A DNA stretch of 64,000 bases, from the NCBI RefSeq assembly GCF_965200585.1, contig NZ_OZ241361.1. One strand, 5' to 3'. A program made the translations under genes and the position numbers. Below the pieces are notes generated by a model. It worked only from the letters and a program-made list of their open reading frames with translations, did no database searches and was not told the origin of the DNA. Position 1 is the stretch's first letter; each line of letters opens with the position of its first letter. Below, piece by piece: positions 25,579-34,762 of the stretch. The stretch is from Bacterioplanoides sp965200585 (GTDB lineage: Bacteria > Pseudomonadota > Gammaproteobacteria > Pseudomonadales > Oceanobacteraceae).

Positions 25579-27647
25579 CAGGCCACTTCCTCCGCATCAA
25601 TACCGGAATGACGTAACAGTGGAGCAACCGATGGCTTACGACCACGGAAGTTTTCAAACAACTCCGACGCTTCACGGCTACCGCCCTGGCTGAGAATCTC
25701 GCTTAAGAAGCTTTGCCCAGTGGTGGTATTAAAGATGCCGTCTTCTTCAAACTTAGAAAAGGCATCGGCACTGAGGACTTCTGCCCATTTGTAGGAGTAA
25801 TAACCCGCCGCATAACCCCCGGCAAAGATATGACTAAAGCTATGCTGGAAACGGTTAAATTCGGATACCGGCACCACCGTCACCTGCTGGCGTACTTCAG
25901 CCAGAATTTGCTCCGGCGTTACCGGGTTATCGGAGCGATGCTCACGATGTAAGCGGAAATCGAACAGCGCAAATTCCAGTTGGCGCATCATCATCATGGC
26001 GCTTTGGAAGTTTTTTGCGGCTAATAACTTATCCAACAATTCCTGCGGTAATGGCTCACCTTGTTGATAGCCATCCGCCCCGTCTTCAAAACGACCGGAA
26101 ATAAACGCCAGCGCTTCCGGCTCGTAACACCAGTTTTCCAGGAATTGACTTGGCAGCTCCACCGCATCCCAGGCCACACCGTTAATACCACTGACAGCAC
26201 CAACATCAATTTGGGTCAGCATATGGTGTAAGCCATGACCAAACTCGTGGAATAAGGTCGTCAGTTCATCGTGAGTTAACAGCGCTGGCGCATCACCGAC
26301 CGCTGGGGTGAAGTTACACACCAGATAAGCGACAGGCAGTTGTACGCCATCGTTGGTTTGGCGACGAATACGGCAATCATCCATCCAGGCACCGCCACGT
26401 TTTTTCTCACGGGCATACAAGTCGAGGAAGAAGGCAGCGATTTGTTCGCCGTCTTTTAATACGTGGAAGAAGCGCACATCCGGGTGATAAGTATCAAAAC
26501 TGGATTGCTCTTCAAACTGGATACCGTATAAGCGCGATACCGTTTCAAACATGCCGTTCACCACGGTATCAATCGGCAGATACGGGCGGATGTCTTCCTG
26601 AGAAATAGCGTAACGGCTCTGGCGTAATTTTTCGGCGTAGTAGGTTACGTCCCACGGCTGTAGCTTATCCACACCGTGCTCGGTTTTAGCAAACTCACTC
26701 AGCTCAGCAAATTCACGCTCGGCCTGAGGTTTGGCTTTGGCCGCCAGATCGGTTAAGAAGTCGATCACTTCTTGCCCACTGCCTGCCATTTTGGTGGCCA
26801 CGGAATATTCGGCGTAGTTATCAAAACCCAGCAATTGCGCCAGTTCATAACGCAGTGACAGAATCTCTTTCATCACCTCGGAGTTATCGAACTCACCTGC
26901 ATTAGGACCAGAATCAGAAGCACGGGTAACAAACGCGGTATACACCTCTTCGCGCAGTTCGCGGTTATCGGCGTAACTCATGATGGGCATATAAGATGGG
27001 AAATCGAGCGTGACTTTAAATTTTCCGTCTTCCCCAGCTAACTGGGCCAGCAGGCCTTTGGCACTGTCGGGCAAACCCGCTAACAGCGCTTCGTCGTCGA
27101 TGATTTTGCTCCACGCCTGGGTGGCATCCAGCACGTTCTCACCAAACTTACTGGTTAGCTCAGATAAGCGCTGTTTGATCTCGCCGTAACGGGCTTTCTT
27201 TTCACCTTCCAGATCCACACCACTTAAACGGAAGTCACGCAGTGCGTGCTCAATGGCGGTTTGTTGTGCAGTGGATAAACCCTCAAATTCATCGCTGTTG
27301 CGTAATGCCTGGTAGGCGTCAAACAGATCACGATTCTGACCCATCTCGGTGCTGTATTGGCTTAACAATGGCAAACAGGCGTTGTACGCATCGCGCAGTT
27401 CATCGCTGTTTAACACGCCGTTTAAATGACCCACTGGCGACCAGGCTTTGGAAAGCTCGTCATCCCACTGTTCGATTGGGGCCACCAGCGAATCCCAACT
27501 CGGCGTTTGGCCTTTCAACTCAGCCAACAGCTGAGTGATACGCTCGCGGTTGGTGTTTAACCGTTGCTCAATCGCAGGCAACACCTGCTCTGGCGTGATG
27601 GCAGAAAACGGTGGCAGCAGGTGTTCTTGTAACAGCGGGTTAGTCAT
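25578..27647 (-). CDS. prlC: Oligopeptidase A (M3 metallopeptidase)
   Basis: A cytoplasmic zinc peptidase that degrades signal peptides and other oligopeptides. The start is placed at ATG 27647 (MTNPLLQEHLLPPFSAITP), matching the enteric N-terminus; an ATG 30 bp upstream would add a non-conserved leader. It has 689 residues. The catalytic HEFGH motif is at residues 467-471 within TLFHEFGHGLHHML, with the downstream Glu ligand in the ENWCYEPE region. It overlaps yheV by one base and is divergent from the carbonic anhydrase gene, with 95 bp between start codons. Confidence 0.95.
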   Translation of the reverse strand: MTNPLLQEHLLPPFSAITPEQVLPAIEQRLNTNRERITQLLAELKGQTPSWDSLVAPIEQWDDELSKAWSPVGHLNGVLNSDELRDAYNACLPLLSQYSTEMGQNRDLFDAYQALRNSDEFEGLSTAQQTAIEHALRDFRLSGVDLEGEKKARYGEIKQRLSELTSKFGENVLDATQAWSKIIDDEALLAGLPDSAKGLLAQLAGEDGKFKVTLDFPSYMPIMSYADNRELREEVYTAFVTRASDSGPNAGEFDNSEVMKEILSLRYELAQLLGFDNYAEYSVATKMAGSGQEVIDFLTDLAAKAKPQAEREFAELSEFAKTEHGVDKLQPWDVTYYAEKLRQSRYAISQEDIRPYLPIDTVVNGMFETVSRLYGIQFEEQSSFDTYHPDVRFFHVLKDGEQIAAFFLDLYAREKKRGGAWMDDCRIRRQTNDGVQLPVAYLVCNFTPAVGDAPALLTHDELTTLFHEFGHGLHHMLTQIDVGAVSGINGVAWDAVELPSQFLENWCYEPEALAFISGRFEDGADGYQQGEPLPQELLDKLLAAKNFQSAMMMMRQLEFALFDFRLHREHRSDNPVTPEQILAEVRQQVTVVPVSEFNRFQHSFSHIFAGGYAAGYYSYKWAEVLSADAFSKFEEDGIFNTTTGQSFLSEILSQGGSREASELFENFRGRKPSVAPLLRHSGIDAEEVA

Positions 27648-27742
27648 AGCGATGATGTCCGGATGAATAAATGGCAATTGTTATTCAGATTGGGTCAAAT
27701 AAGCGGTAATTCAAGCGCACACAACCGATAAGAGAGAGTGTT

Positions 27743-28303
27743 ATGGCTGAGATTAACGACAAGGCCGTCCGCAAATACCAGGGCACAGCCCCCAAACTGG
27801 GCGAGCGCGTGTTTGTTGACCGCAGCGCCGTGGTGATTGGTGATGTTGAACTGGGCGACGATGTCTCAGTGTGGCCACTCACCGTGATTCGTGGCGACAT
27901 GCATCAGATTCGTATTGGTGCGCGAACCAGCGTGCAAGACGGTTCGGTACTGCATATTACCCACGCCAGTGATTTTAACCCAGGCGGTTACCCGCTGATC
28001 ATCGGCGCAGACGTCACCATTGGCCACCAGGCCATGTTACATGGCTGCACCATTGGCAACCGTGTATTAGTCGGTATGAAAGCCATGATTATGGATGGCG
28101 CGGTGGTTGAAGATGAAGTGATTATTGCTGCGGGTGCCGTCGTCACACCGGGTAAAGTGCTGGAGAGTGGCTACGTCTACAAAGGCAATCCGGCGAAACA
28201 AGCACGTCCTATTTCGGAAAAAGAGCGTAACTTCTTCACCTACAGTGCTGGTAATTATGTGCGCCTGAAGGATAAACACCTGGCGGAAGGGTTTGATAGG
28301 TAG
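27743..28303 (+). CDS. Gamma carbonic anhydrase-family protein (YrdA-like)
   Basis: A 186-residue left-handed beta-helix protein with hexapeptide repeats (VFVDRSAVVIGDVELGDDVSVWPLTVIRGD). Metal-binding His are placed as in the family: HITH near residue 71, and GHQAMLHGC with His near 93 and 98. Members bind zinc or iron, and carbonic anhydrase activity varies among them. It is divergent from prlC. The ribosome site is AGAGAG before the ATG. A GC-rich 103-bp interval separates it from the yebC-type gene. Confidence 0.9.
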   Translation: MAEINDKAVRKYQGTAPKLGERVFVDRSAVVIGDVELGDDVSVWPLTVIRGDMHQIRIGARTSVQDGSVLHITHASDFNPGGYPLIIGADVTIGHQAMLHGCTIGNRVLVGMKAMIMDGAVVEDEVIIAAGAVVTPGKVLESGYVYKGNPAKQARPISEKERNFFTYSAGNYVRLKDKHLAEGFDR

Positions 28304-28406
28304 GAGCGGCTCGCCCCCAGCCGCGTCTCGCGCTACAATCAACGCCGATTTTTAAACCCCTTTCGATTAACTCTTTCGATAAAGACACAACGGATAGCGA
28401 ATACCC

Positions 28407-29129
28407 ATGGGCAGAGCGTATCAGAACCGTAAAGAATCCATGGCCAAAACGGCCGCGGCAAAAACCAAGGTCTACTCTAAATACGGCCGTGAAATTTACA
28501 TGACGGCAAAAGCCGGTGGTACTGACCCATCCGGTAACCTGTCGCTGCGCTCGCTGATTGACCGCGCCAAGAAAGATCAGGTTCCGACGCACGTAATTGA
28601 TAAGGCTATCGCCAAAGCCGAAGGTGGAACGGGTGAAGATTTCCAGCCAGCGCTGTACGAAGGCTTAGCGCCGGGTGGTGCCATGGTACTGATCAGCGCT
28701 TTAACCGATAACCCGAACCGTACCTTTGGTGAAATTCGCGGTATCTTCTCTAAGTGCAAAGCCAAGCTGGGCACCCAGGGTTCAGTCAGCCACAGCTTTG
28801 AACACTGCGCCATGTTTGTCTTCCCGGGTGAAGACGAAGAAGCCGCGTTAGAAGCCCTGATGATGGCCGACGTCGATGTGGGTGAGATCGAATGTGAAGA
28901 CGGCATGATCACCGTTCAGGTACCACCAACCGAGTTCTTCAAAACCAAAACCGCATTAACCGAAATGGATGAAAACATTGATTTCGAGATGCAGGAAATC
29001 ACCTACATTCCTCATGCTGAGCATGACATCAGCGCCGATAACGTTGAAGCGTTTGAGCGTTTTGTTGGCCTGATGAACGAGCTGGAAGACGTTCAGGAGA
29101 TTTACCACAACGGTACTTACGCCAGTTAA
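28407..29129 (+). CDS. YebC/PmpR-family protein, YeeN-type branch
   Basis: A 240-residue cytoplasmic protein of the YebC/PmpR/TACO1 family. The opening MGRAYQNRKESMAKTAAAK differs from the classical YebC start and fits the YeeN-like branch. Family segments follow: YSKYGREIYMTAKAGG, PTHVIDKAIAKAEGG, YEGLAPGGAMVLISALTDNPNRT and a C-terminal DVQEIYHN. Family members act as transcriptional regulators or, for the YebC branch, relieve ribosome stalling at proline stretches. A strong terminator follows. Confidence 0.92.
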   Translation: MGRAYQNRKESMAKTAAAKTKVYSKYGREIYMTAKAGGTDPSGNLSLRSLIDRAKKDQVPTHVIDKAIAKAEGGTGEDFQPALYEGLAPGGAMVLISALTDNPNRTFGEIRGIFSKCKAKLGTQGSVSHSFEHCAMFVFPGEDEEAALEALMMADVDVGEIECEDGMITVQVPPTEFFKTKTALTEMDENIDFEMQEITYIPHAEHDISADNVEAFERFVGLMNELEDVQEIYHNGTYAS

Positions 29130-29155
29130 GCACCTGACCTTACGTCTGTTATCTG

Positions 29156-29196
29156 AAAGCCATCGTTGCTTACGCAGCGGTGGCTTTTTTGTTTTT
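29156..29196 (+). terminator. Intrinsic terminator after the yebC-type gene
   Basis: Stem AAAGCCATCG (29156-29165) with CGGTGGCTTT (29178-29187), a small inner TGC/GCA stem, then a T-rich run. Confidence 0.92.
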
Positions 29197-29315
29197 CTTC
29201 CCGTTTGTTACATTGCGCAATATAACGGTCACGAATCTGTCATTTCCCCCTGCGACCCTCTTTCTCCAATTTTAACGGACCTTAAAGACTCACTATTCAC
29301 ATTGGGGAAGCTTCG

Positions 29316-31034
29316 ATGAATAGCAAACTGAATAAGAAACTACTGTCACTGGCCATCAGTGGTGTTTTATTGACCGCCTGTGGCAGCGACGATAACGATG
29401 ATGATGACCTGCCACCGCAAGATGTCGTTACACTGCCGGGTGATGAGGTGACCGAGCCAGCACCGGTTACTCCACCAGCTCCAACAACCCCTCCAGCAGC
29501 ACAAGCCAGTGGTGAAATTACTCAGATCGGCCGTTACAGCTCAGGCATCTACGACGACGGCGGTGCTGAAATTGTGGCCTTTGACGCCAGCAGCGATAAG
29601 TTGTTCGTGGTGAATTCCGGCGATTCCAGCATCGATGTATTAGATCTGAAAGATCCAGCCAACCCACAAAAGTTAACCACCATTGATGTCACGGCAGCCA
29701 GTGTTTCTGGTTTCAATGCTGGCGGTGCCAACAGCATCGCCATCAGCAATGGCAAACTGGCGGTTGCCGTCGAAAATGACGATAAGCAGGCCAATGGTCA
29801 GGTGTATTTTTACAACACTGACAGCATGGCGTTTGAAGGGGCTGCGGCAACCGGTGCACTGCCGGATATGGTGGCATTCACACCCAACGGAGAATACGTA
29901 TTAAGTGCCAACGAAGGCGAGCCAAACGATGATTACGACAACGACCCGGAAGGTTCGGTCTCCATCATCAAGGTGTCGGACATGAGTGTTCGTACTGCGG
30001 ATTTCACCCGCTTTAATGAAAATAAACAAAGCCTGAAAGACGCCGGGGTTCGTATCACAGGTCCAGTGGGCACCACCGTTGCCCAAGACGTTGAGCCGGA
30101 ATACATCACCATCGACCGCAACAACAGCACTGCTTACGTCGCGTTGCAGGAAAACAACGCTCTGGCAGTGGTTGATATTACCAATGCTGAAATCACTGCG
30201 ATTCTGCCGCTGGGTTACAAAGATCACAGCCTTGGTGGCAATGGCTTAGATGCGGATAAAAATGATAAGGCAGCCAATATCGTCACCCAACCATTTTTAG
30301 GCATGTATCAGCCCGATGCCATTGCCAGCTTTATGGCCGATGACGGAAAAACCTACATCGTCACGGCCAACGAAGGTGATGGTCGTGACTACGATGGTTA
30401 TGTTGATGAAGTCGACCTGAAAGATCTGCCGCTGGATGAAGCCGCTTTCACTTCCAATCAGCGTGCTTTATTTGCCGATGGTGATGGCCTTGGAGATCTG
30501 ACCGTTACCAACGCCACAGGCGATACCGATAACGATGGTAAGTTTGAAGAAATCTATGTCTACGGCAGCCGCTCCTTCTCCATCTGGGACGAAAACGGCA
30601 GACAGGTTTTCGATTCCGGTGATCAGTTTGAGCAGAAGGTAAAAGAAGTCGCAGCGGATAACTTCAACGCCAGCAATGATAAAAACAGCATTGATAACCG
30701 CAGTGACAATAAAGGTCCGGAGCCTGAAGGTGTGGCACTGATCAAACTCGGCAGCAAGGTATTTGCCTACATTGGTCTGGAGCGCCAGGGTGGCATTATG
30801 GTGTATGACATCACTGATCCGGCACAAGCGAGCTTCGTACAATACAGCAGCAACCGCGACTTTACCGTTGACCCGGAAGATATTGAGTCCGGTTCACTGA
30901 GTGCCGATGCGGCCGGTGACCTGGGTCCGGAAGGCATGTTAACCATCAGTGCTGCGGATAGCCCGAATGGTAAGCCACTGCTGGTCGTGGGTAATGAAGT
31001 GAGTGGTACCACCACCATCTACGAAATCCGCTAA
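29316..31034 (+). CDS. Choice-of-anchor I lipoprotein, beta-propeller-like
   Basis: A 572-residue lipoprotein. The lipobox LTAC (Cys near residue 22) is followed by an Asp-rich stretch and a Pro/Thr linker to about residue 65. The globular part has repeated blade-like units: GAEIVAFDASSDKLFVVNSGDSSIDVLDL, GALPDMVAFTPNGEYVLSANEGEPNDDY, PEYITIDRNNSTAYVALQENNALAVVDI, YIVTANEGDGRDY and GPEPEGVALIKLG. This is the choice-of-anchor I pattern, which is related to phytase-like and alkaline-phosphatase-like propellers. The acidic loops suggest calcium binding. Enzymatic activity is not established. It is monocistronic with its own terminator. Confidence 0.85.
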   Translation: MNSKLNKKLLSLAISGVLLTACGSDDNDDDDLPPQDVVTLPGDEVTEPAPVTPPAPTTPPAAQASGEITQIGRYSSGIYDDGGAEIVAFDASSDKLFVVNSGDSSIDVLDLKDPANPQKLTTIDVTAASVSGFNAGGANSIAISNGKLAVAVENDDKQANGQVYFYNTDSMAFEGAAATGALPDMVAFTPNGEYVLSANEGEPNDDYDNDPEGSVSIIKVSDMSVRTADFTRFNENKQSLKDAGVRITGPVGTTVAQDVEPEYITIDRNNSTAYVALQENNALAVVDITNAEITAILPLGYKDHSLGGNGLDADKNDKAANIVTQPFLGMYQPDAIASFMADDGKTYIVTANEGDGRDYDGYVDEVDLKDLPLDEAAFTSNQRALFADGDGLGDLTVTNATGDTDNDGKFEEIYVYGSRSFSIWDENGRQVFDSGDQFEQKVKEVAADNFNASNDKNSIDNRSDNKGPEPEGVALIKLGSKVFAYIGLERQGGIMVYDITDPAQASFVQYSSNRDFTVDPEDIESGSLSADAAGDLGPEGMLTISAADSPNGKPLLVVGNEVSGTTTIYEIR

Positions 31035-31066
31035 GGTTTAATCAGCTTAAGCGGATCCATCTCAGG

Positions 31067-31098
31067 CCGGTCCCGGTGAGAACTGGGGCCGGTTTTTT
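31067..31098 (+). terminator. Intrinsic terminator after the propeller lipoprotein
   Basis: CCGGTCCC (31067-31074) pairs with GGGGCCGG (31085-31092), with one T-G pair, followed by six T. Confidence 0.9.
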
Positions 31099-31308
31099 AT
31101 GCACTAAAAATGACCACTCTCTCAATTAAAACGCAATGACTTGCCGCCGGCTAATGGCAATCAGCCTTCATAAGCCTGCCTGACAAATACCCACATAGTT
31201 TAAATTGCTTTATTTTTCATAGACTTAGTTTTCTTATTAATATTTTTATAACCATTTGGTCAGTTTATTGCTTAAACAGGCAGATAACGGATCAATGGAG
31301 AATAAACA

Positions 31309-32676
31309 ATGTCAGATTCTGCGCCTTCTGAACTGCTGTATGGCCTAAACGATAAACCGCCGGTACCCACGGCGTTTCTGGCCGCGTTGCAGCATATGCT
31401 CGCCAGCTTTGTTGGTATTATCACCCCCACCCTGATTATTGGTGGCGTGCTGGGGTTGGGCAGTGAAATTCCTTACCTGATCAGCATGGCGCTGATTGTA
31501 TCGGGTGTGGGTACCTTTATTCAGGCACGTCGTTTTGGCCCGGTTGGTTCCGGGTTAGTGGCGGTACAGGGCACCAGTTTTGCGTTTTTAGGCGCAGTAT
31601 TAGCGGCCGGGTTTATCGCCAAAGGCAAAGGCGGAGGCCCGGAAGAGATTCTGTCGCTGATTTTTGGCGTGTGCTTTTTTGGCGCTTTTATCGAAATTTT
31701 CCTCAGCCAGTTCCTGCATAAATTAAAAACCGTTATCAATCCGCTGGTCACCGGTATTGTGATCACCACCATTGGTTTTTATCTGATTAAAGTCGGTATG
31801 ACTGACCTCGCCGGTGGTTTTAAAGCGCCTGACTTTGGCAGCCCGGAGAATCTGATGCTGGGTGGCGGCGTGTTACTGCTGATTATTATCATGAATCAGA
31901 GCAGCAATCCGGTTCTGCGCTCCGGTGCCATCTTCTTTGGTTTGATCGCCGGTTTTATTGCCGCGTATTTTATGGGCAAGGTGGATTTCAGTAAGTTATC
32001 CGGTATGGAATGGATTGCCCTGCCACTGCCATTTAAATACGGCTTTTCCTTCGATTTTGAAGCCTTTATTCCGGTCGCACTGATTTACCTGATTACCGCC
32101 ATTGAGTCTTCCGGTGATTTAACCGCCACCTCAATGATTTCACGTCAGTCGATTAACGACGATGCTTACCGTCAACGGATTCGCGGCGGTGTACTGGCCG
32201 ATGGTGTGAACTCCATGATTGCCGCCATCTTTAATACCTTCCCCAACACCACCTTCAGCCAGAACAACGGTGTGATTCAGTTAACCGGCATTGCCAGCCG
32301 TTATGTCGCTTTCTGGGTTGCCGGCATTCTGGTGGTGCTGGGTTTATTCCCAATCATTGGTGGTATCTTCCAACAGCTGCCCAAACCGGTATTAGGTGGT
32401 GCGACGCTGGTGATGTTCGGCACCATCGCCGCGGCGGGTATTCGTATTCTGGCAACGCTGGAACTGGATCGCCGCACCATGCTGATTATGGCGGTGTCGT
32501 TTGGTTTAGGACTGGGCGTTGCCATGGTGCCGGATGTGTTAAAAGAGATGCCAAAACTGGTTCAGAACCTGTTTGGTTCAGCGGTCACCGTAAGTGGTTT
32601 AAGCGCCATGATTCTGAATACGCTACTGCCTAACATCGAAACTAAACCTGCCACTGAGATGACATCAGCTGGCTGA
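31309..32676 (+). CDS. NCS2-family xanthine/uracil permease
   Basis: A nucleobase:cation symporter of 455 residues with about 12-14 TM segments. It carries the early His motif QHMLAS, the central ITAIESSGDLTA segment with the functional Glu near residue 265, and the NTTFSQNNGVIQLTGIASRY block near residues 313-332. These match the XanQ/XanP xanthine subgroup better than UraA, so purine transport is the best guess. The start has GGAG about 9 nt upstream. An AT-rich 210-bp leader precedes it; no operator was recognised there. Confidence 0.9.
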   Translation: MSDSAPSELLYGLNDKPPVPTAFLAALQHMLASFVGIITPTLIIGGVLGLGSEIPYLISMALIVSGVGTFIQARRFGPVGSGLVAVQGTSFAFLGAVLAAGFIAKGKGGGPEEILSLIFGVCFFGAFIEIFLSQFLHKLKTVINPLVTGIVITTIGFYLIKVGMTDLAGGFKAPDFGSPENLMLGGGVLLLIIIMNQSSNPVLRSGAIFFGLIAGFIAAYFMGKVDFSKLSGMEWIALPLPFKYGFSFDFEAFIPVALIYLITAIESSGDLTATSMISRQSINDDAYRQRIRGGVLADGVNSMIAAIFNTFPNTTFSQNNGVIQLTGIASRYVAFWVAGILVVLGLFPIIGGIFQQLPKPVLGGATLVMFGTIAAAGIRILATLELDRRTMLIMAVSFGLGLGVAMVPDVLKEMPKLVQNLFGSAVTVSGLSAMILNTLLPNIETKPATEMTSAG

Positions 32677-32692
32677 ACAGTCAGCCAGCTGA
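32665..32692 (+). terminator. Hairpin at the permease stop codon
   Basis: Perfect inverted repeat with 12-bp arms (32665-32676 and 32681-32692) and loop ACAG. The left arm contains the last codons and TGA stop of the permease gene. No T-run follows; it stands just before a second hairpin. Confidence 0.6.
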
Positions 32693-32699
32693 TGGGATA

Positions 32700-32732
32700 C
32701 GCCTGTCGCAGCGAGAGCTGCTACAGGCGTTT
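32700..32732. terminator. Second hairpin between permease and algR
   Basis: Stem CGCCTGTC/TACAGGCG with inner stem GCAGC-GAGA-GCTGC, then TTT. It overlaps the last codons of the converging algR and probably terminates permease transcription. Confidence 0.7.
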
Positions 32733-33451
32733 CATCGCTTTACGTACCCCAGGCAGATGCCGGCGACTGACGGCAATGCCTTCAGCCAAGCCTTTCAGAT
32801 ACACCTCATGGCCACCGGCGTCGAGTGCTTCAAGACGTTCAATCCGTGCCAGAGACACCAGCGCACTGCGATGTACCCGCAGGAAATGGTCACTAAATTC
32901 GTCTTCCAGATGCTTCAGCGATTCATCAATTAGAGTTTCGCCGTCAACGTGATAGACACTGACGTACTTTTGATCGGCGAGAAAATACACAATGTCGGCC
33001 AGCGCAATCAGCTGCATACCATTGTGCGTTCGGGCACTGATATGGGTGCGGGTTCCGGATACCGGTTCCGCATCCTCGCCGTGTTGATCCAGCCATTCGG
33101 CGGCTCGTTGTAACGCCGGCTCAGGTCAGCCTTGGCGATGGGCTTCATCAGGTAATCAATCGCTTTAACCCGGAAGGCCTGTAACGCGTGTTCGTCATAG
33201 GCGGTGCAGAACACCACTAATGGCACATGATCGAGTTCCTGAATGGCTTCGGCCACTTGCAGCCCGGTTTTGCCCGGCATCTGAATATCGAGCAGCACCA
33301 GATCACAGCGATACTGGCGCAGCCAGGACAAAGCCGATTCGCCATCACCAGCTTCGGCCACCACCTCAAAATCGCCATGTTCCTGCAGCAAACGCTTTAA
33401 CCGCTCGCGCGCCAGTGGCTCATCGTCCACCACCAAAATACGATAATTCAT
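32721..33451 (-). pseudogene. algR: AlgR-type LytTR response regulator with a one-base frameshift
   Basis: The first frame (33451 down to about 33122) encodes a full receiver domain: MNYRILVVDDEP, phospho-acceptor D55 in LLDIQMPGKTG, and K near 103 in MKPIAK. After L110 the frame turns into unrelated sequence. Shifting by one base near 33118-33124 restores a linker (PALQRAAEWLDQHGEDAEP) that runs directly into the LytTR DNA-binding domain (MQLIALADIVYFLADQKYVSVYH to the stop at 32721). The locus is 731 bp; adding one base gives exactly 244 codons. A single-base deletion or assembly error is therefore the simplest reading. Its kinase gene algZ overlaps it by 4 bp. If real, the kinase has lost its local output. 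Confidence 0.85.
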
Positions 33452-34533
33452 GACTGGTTCTCCATTAACTGGCTGTCTGCTAGATGAGCTGCCATTAATG
33501 TCTGCGGCAAACGTAGCTGTACCCGGTACTGACCGCCCAGATCATCAATCGACAGCTCGGCCGGGTGTTGTTCTGTGGTGATCATCGCCAGCCGTGCCCG
33601 GATATTGGCCTGAGCCATCTGATTTCCATGCACACTCTCCTGCTCCGGATCTTTGGAATTGGCGATTTCTAACAGCCAGTCACTATCTTGCTGGCGTAAA
33701 CTCAAACGAATCAGGCCACCCTGAACGACGGGCTGAATACCATGGTAGACGGCATTTTCCAGCAAAGGTTGCAGTAATAATTGTGGCACCATCAGTTCTG
33801 GCAGTGTCGCTGGTAAGTCCAGCTGTACCGTCATACGTTCGCCCAACCGCACTTGTTCGATATCGAGATAACGACGACTGAGTTCCAGCTCCTGTGCCAG
33901 CGGCACCAGCTTGTCATCGGCTTTGAGCACCGCACGAAACAGCTGAGCCAGATCGACCAGCATGTGCTCGGCTTTATCCGGATCAATCACAATCAGCGAC
34001 GCGACGGTATTGAGGGTATTAAAAAAGAAGTGTGGCCGGATATTAGCCTGCAACGCCGCCAAACGGGATTTCAGCTCAGCCTGGGTTTTGAGTCGCCACT
34101 GACTTTGCACATAAAAATAACGCAGCGCCATCATGGCAAAAATCGCAGCAATCACCTGATTGCGTAACACCCAGGCCCAGTCGATGGCCGGGTCTTTCAT
34201 CGGCCATAAATGCTCCCCCAGCAGACTCACGCCCAACGTCACCAGTTGGGTAATCGACAGTGCCACCAGCGACGCACTGAGCACATGCAGATGCGACATC
34301 AAGCCGCGTAACTGACACAACACCGCCACCGACAACAAGGCCACCCATTGCACAAATAACGACACAATGGCAAAGCGCTGCCAGGAAAAACCGGGTAATC
34401 CGGTTTCCACCAGCGTCAGTGCCAGTACCAGCGCCTCACTGAGAATCAGCAAAAACATTACCGCCCGGCTATTGCACAGATCCGGCAGGAAAAACGCTTC
34501 TAACAATTCATGTTTACTGGGGTGTTGTGACAT
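33448..34533 (-). CDS. algZ: AlgZ/FimS-like (LytS-family) sensor kinase
   Basis: A membrane sensor kinase of the His_kinase/LytS type. The start at ATG 34533 (MSQHPSKHELLEAFFLPDLCN) fits the family N-terminus and has GGA just upstream; the open frame extends to 34602 without a better signal. It has 361 residues with four hydrophobic segments between about residues 25 and 140. The kinase box is LQANIRPHFFFNTLNTVASL, with the phospho-accepting His in PHFFFN. It ends with LLQPLLENAVYHGIQP. In Pseudomonas, algZ-algR governs alginate and type IV pilus functions and sits next to argH, as here. The stop overlaps the algR start (ATGA type). Confidence 0.88.
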   Translation of the reverse strand: MSQHPSKHELLEAFFLPDLCNSRAVMFLLILSEALVLALTLVETGLPGFSWQRFAIVSLFVQWVALLSVAVLCQLRGLMSHLHVLSASLVALSITQLVTLGVSLLGEHLWPMKDPAIDWAWVLRNQVIAAIFAMMALRYFYVQSQWRLKTQAELKSRLAALQANIRPHFFFNTLNTVASLIVIDPDKAEHMLVDLAQLFRAVLKADDKLVPLAQELELSRRYLDIEQVRLGERMTVQLDLPATLPELMVPQLLLQPLLENAVYHGIQPVVQGGLIRLSLRQQDSDWLLEIANSKDPEQESVHGNQMAQANIRARLAMITTEQHPAELSIDDLGGQYRVQLRLPQTLMAAHLADSQLMENQS

Positions 34534-34762
34534 GGAGTCCGGGGTCGTCACGCTCTTTCCTGAATAATTGATACAGATAGTGCCAGTAGCGTCGCTACAC
34601 AAGAACTCATAGTCTCTCTATACAAGGAAGCCGGTGCAAGGTATCTGTTGGCAAAAGGCGCTGAAACAGCGACAGAATGCACTTTGAGTGGTTATAATCC
34701 GCCGCCATAACGCTGTCTGCCTGCGCAACCAGCAGGTGTCCGTCAACAAATTGAGGTGTGAT

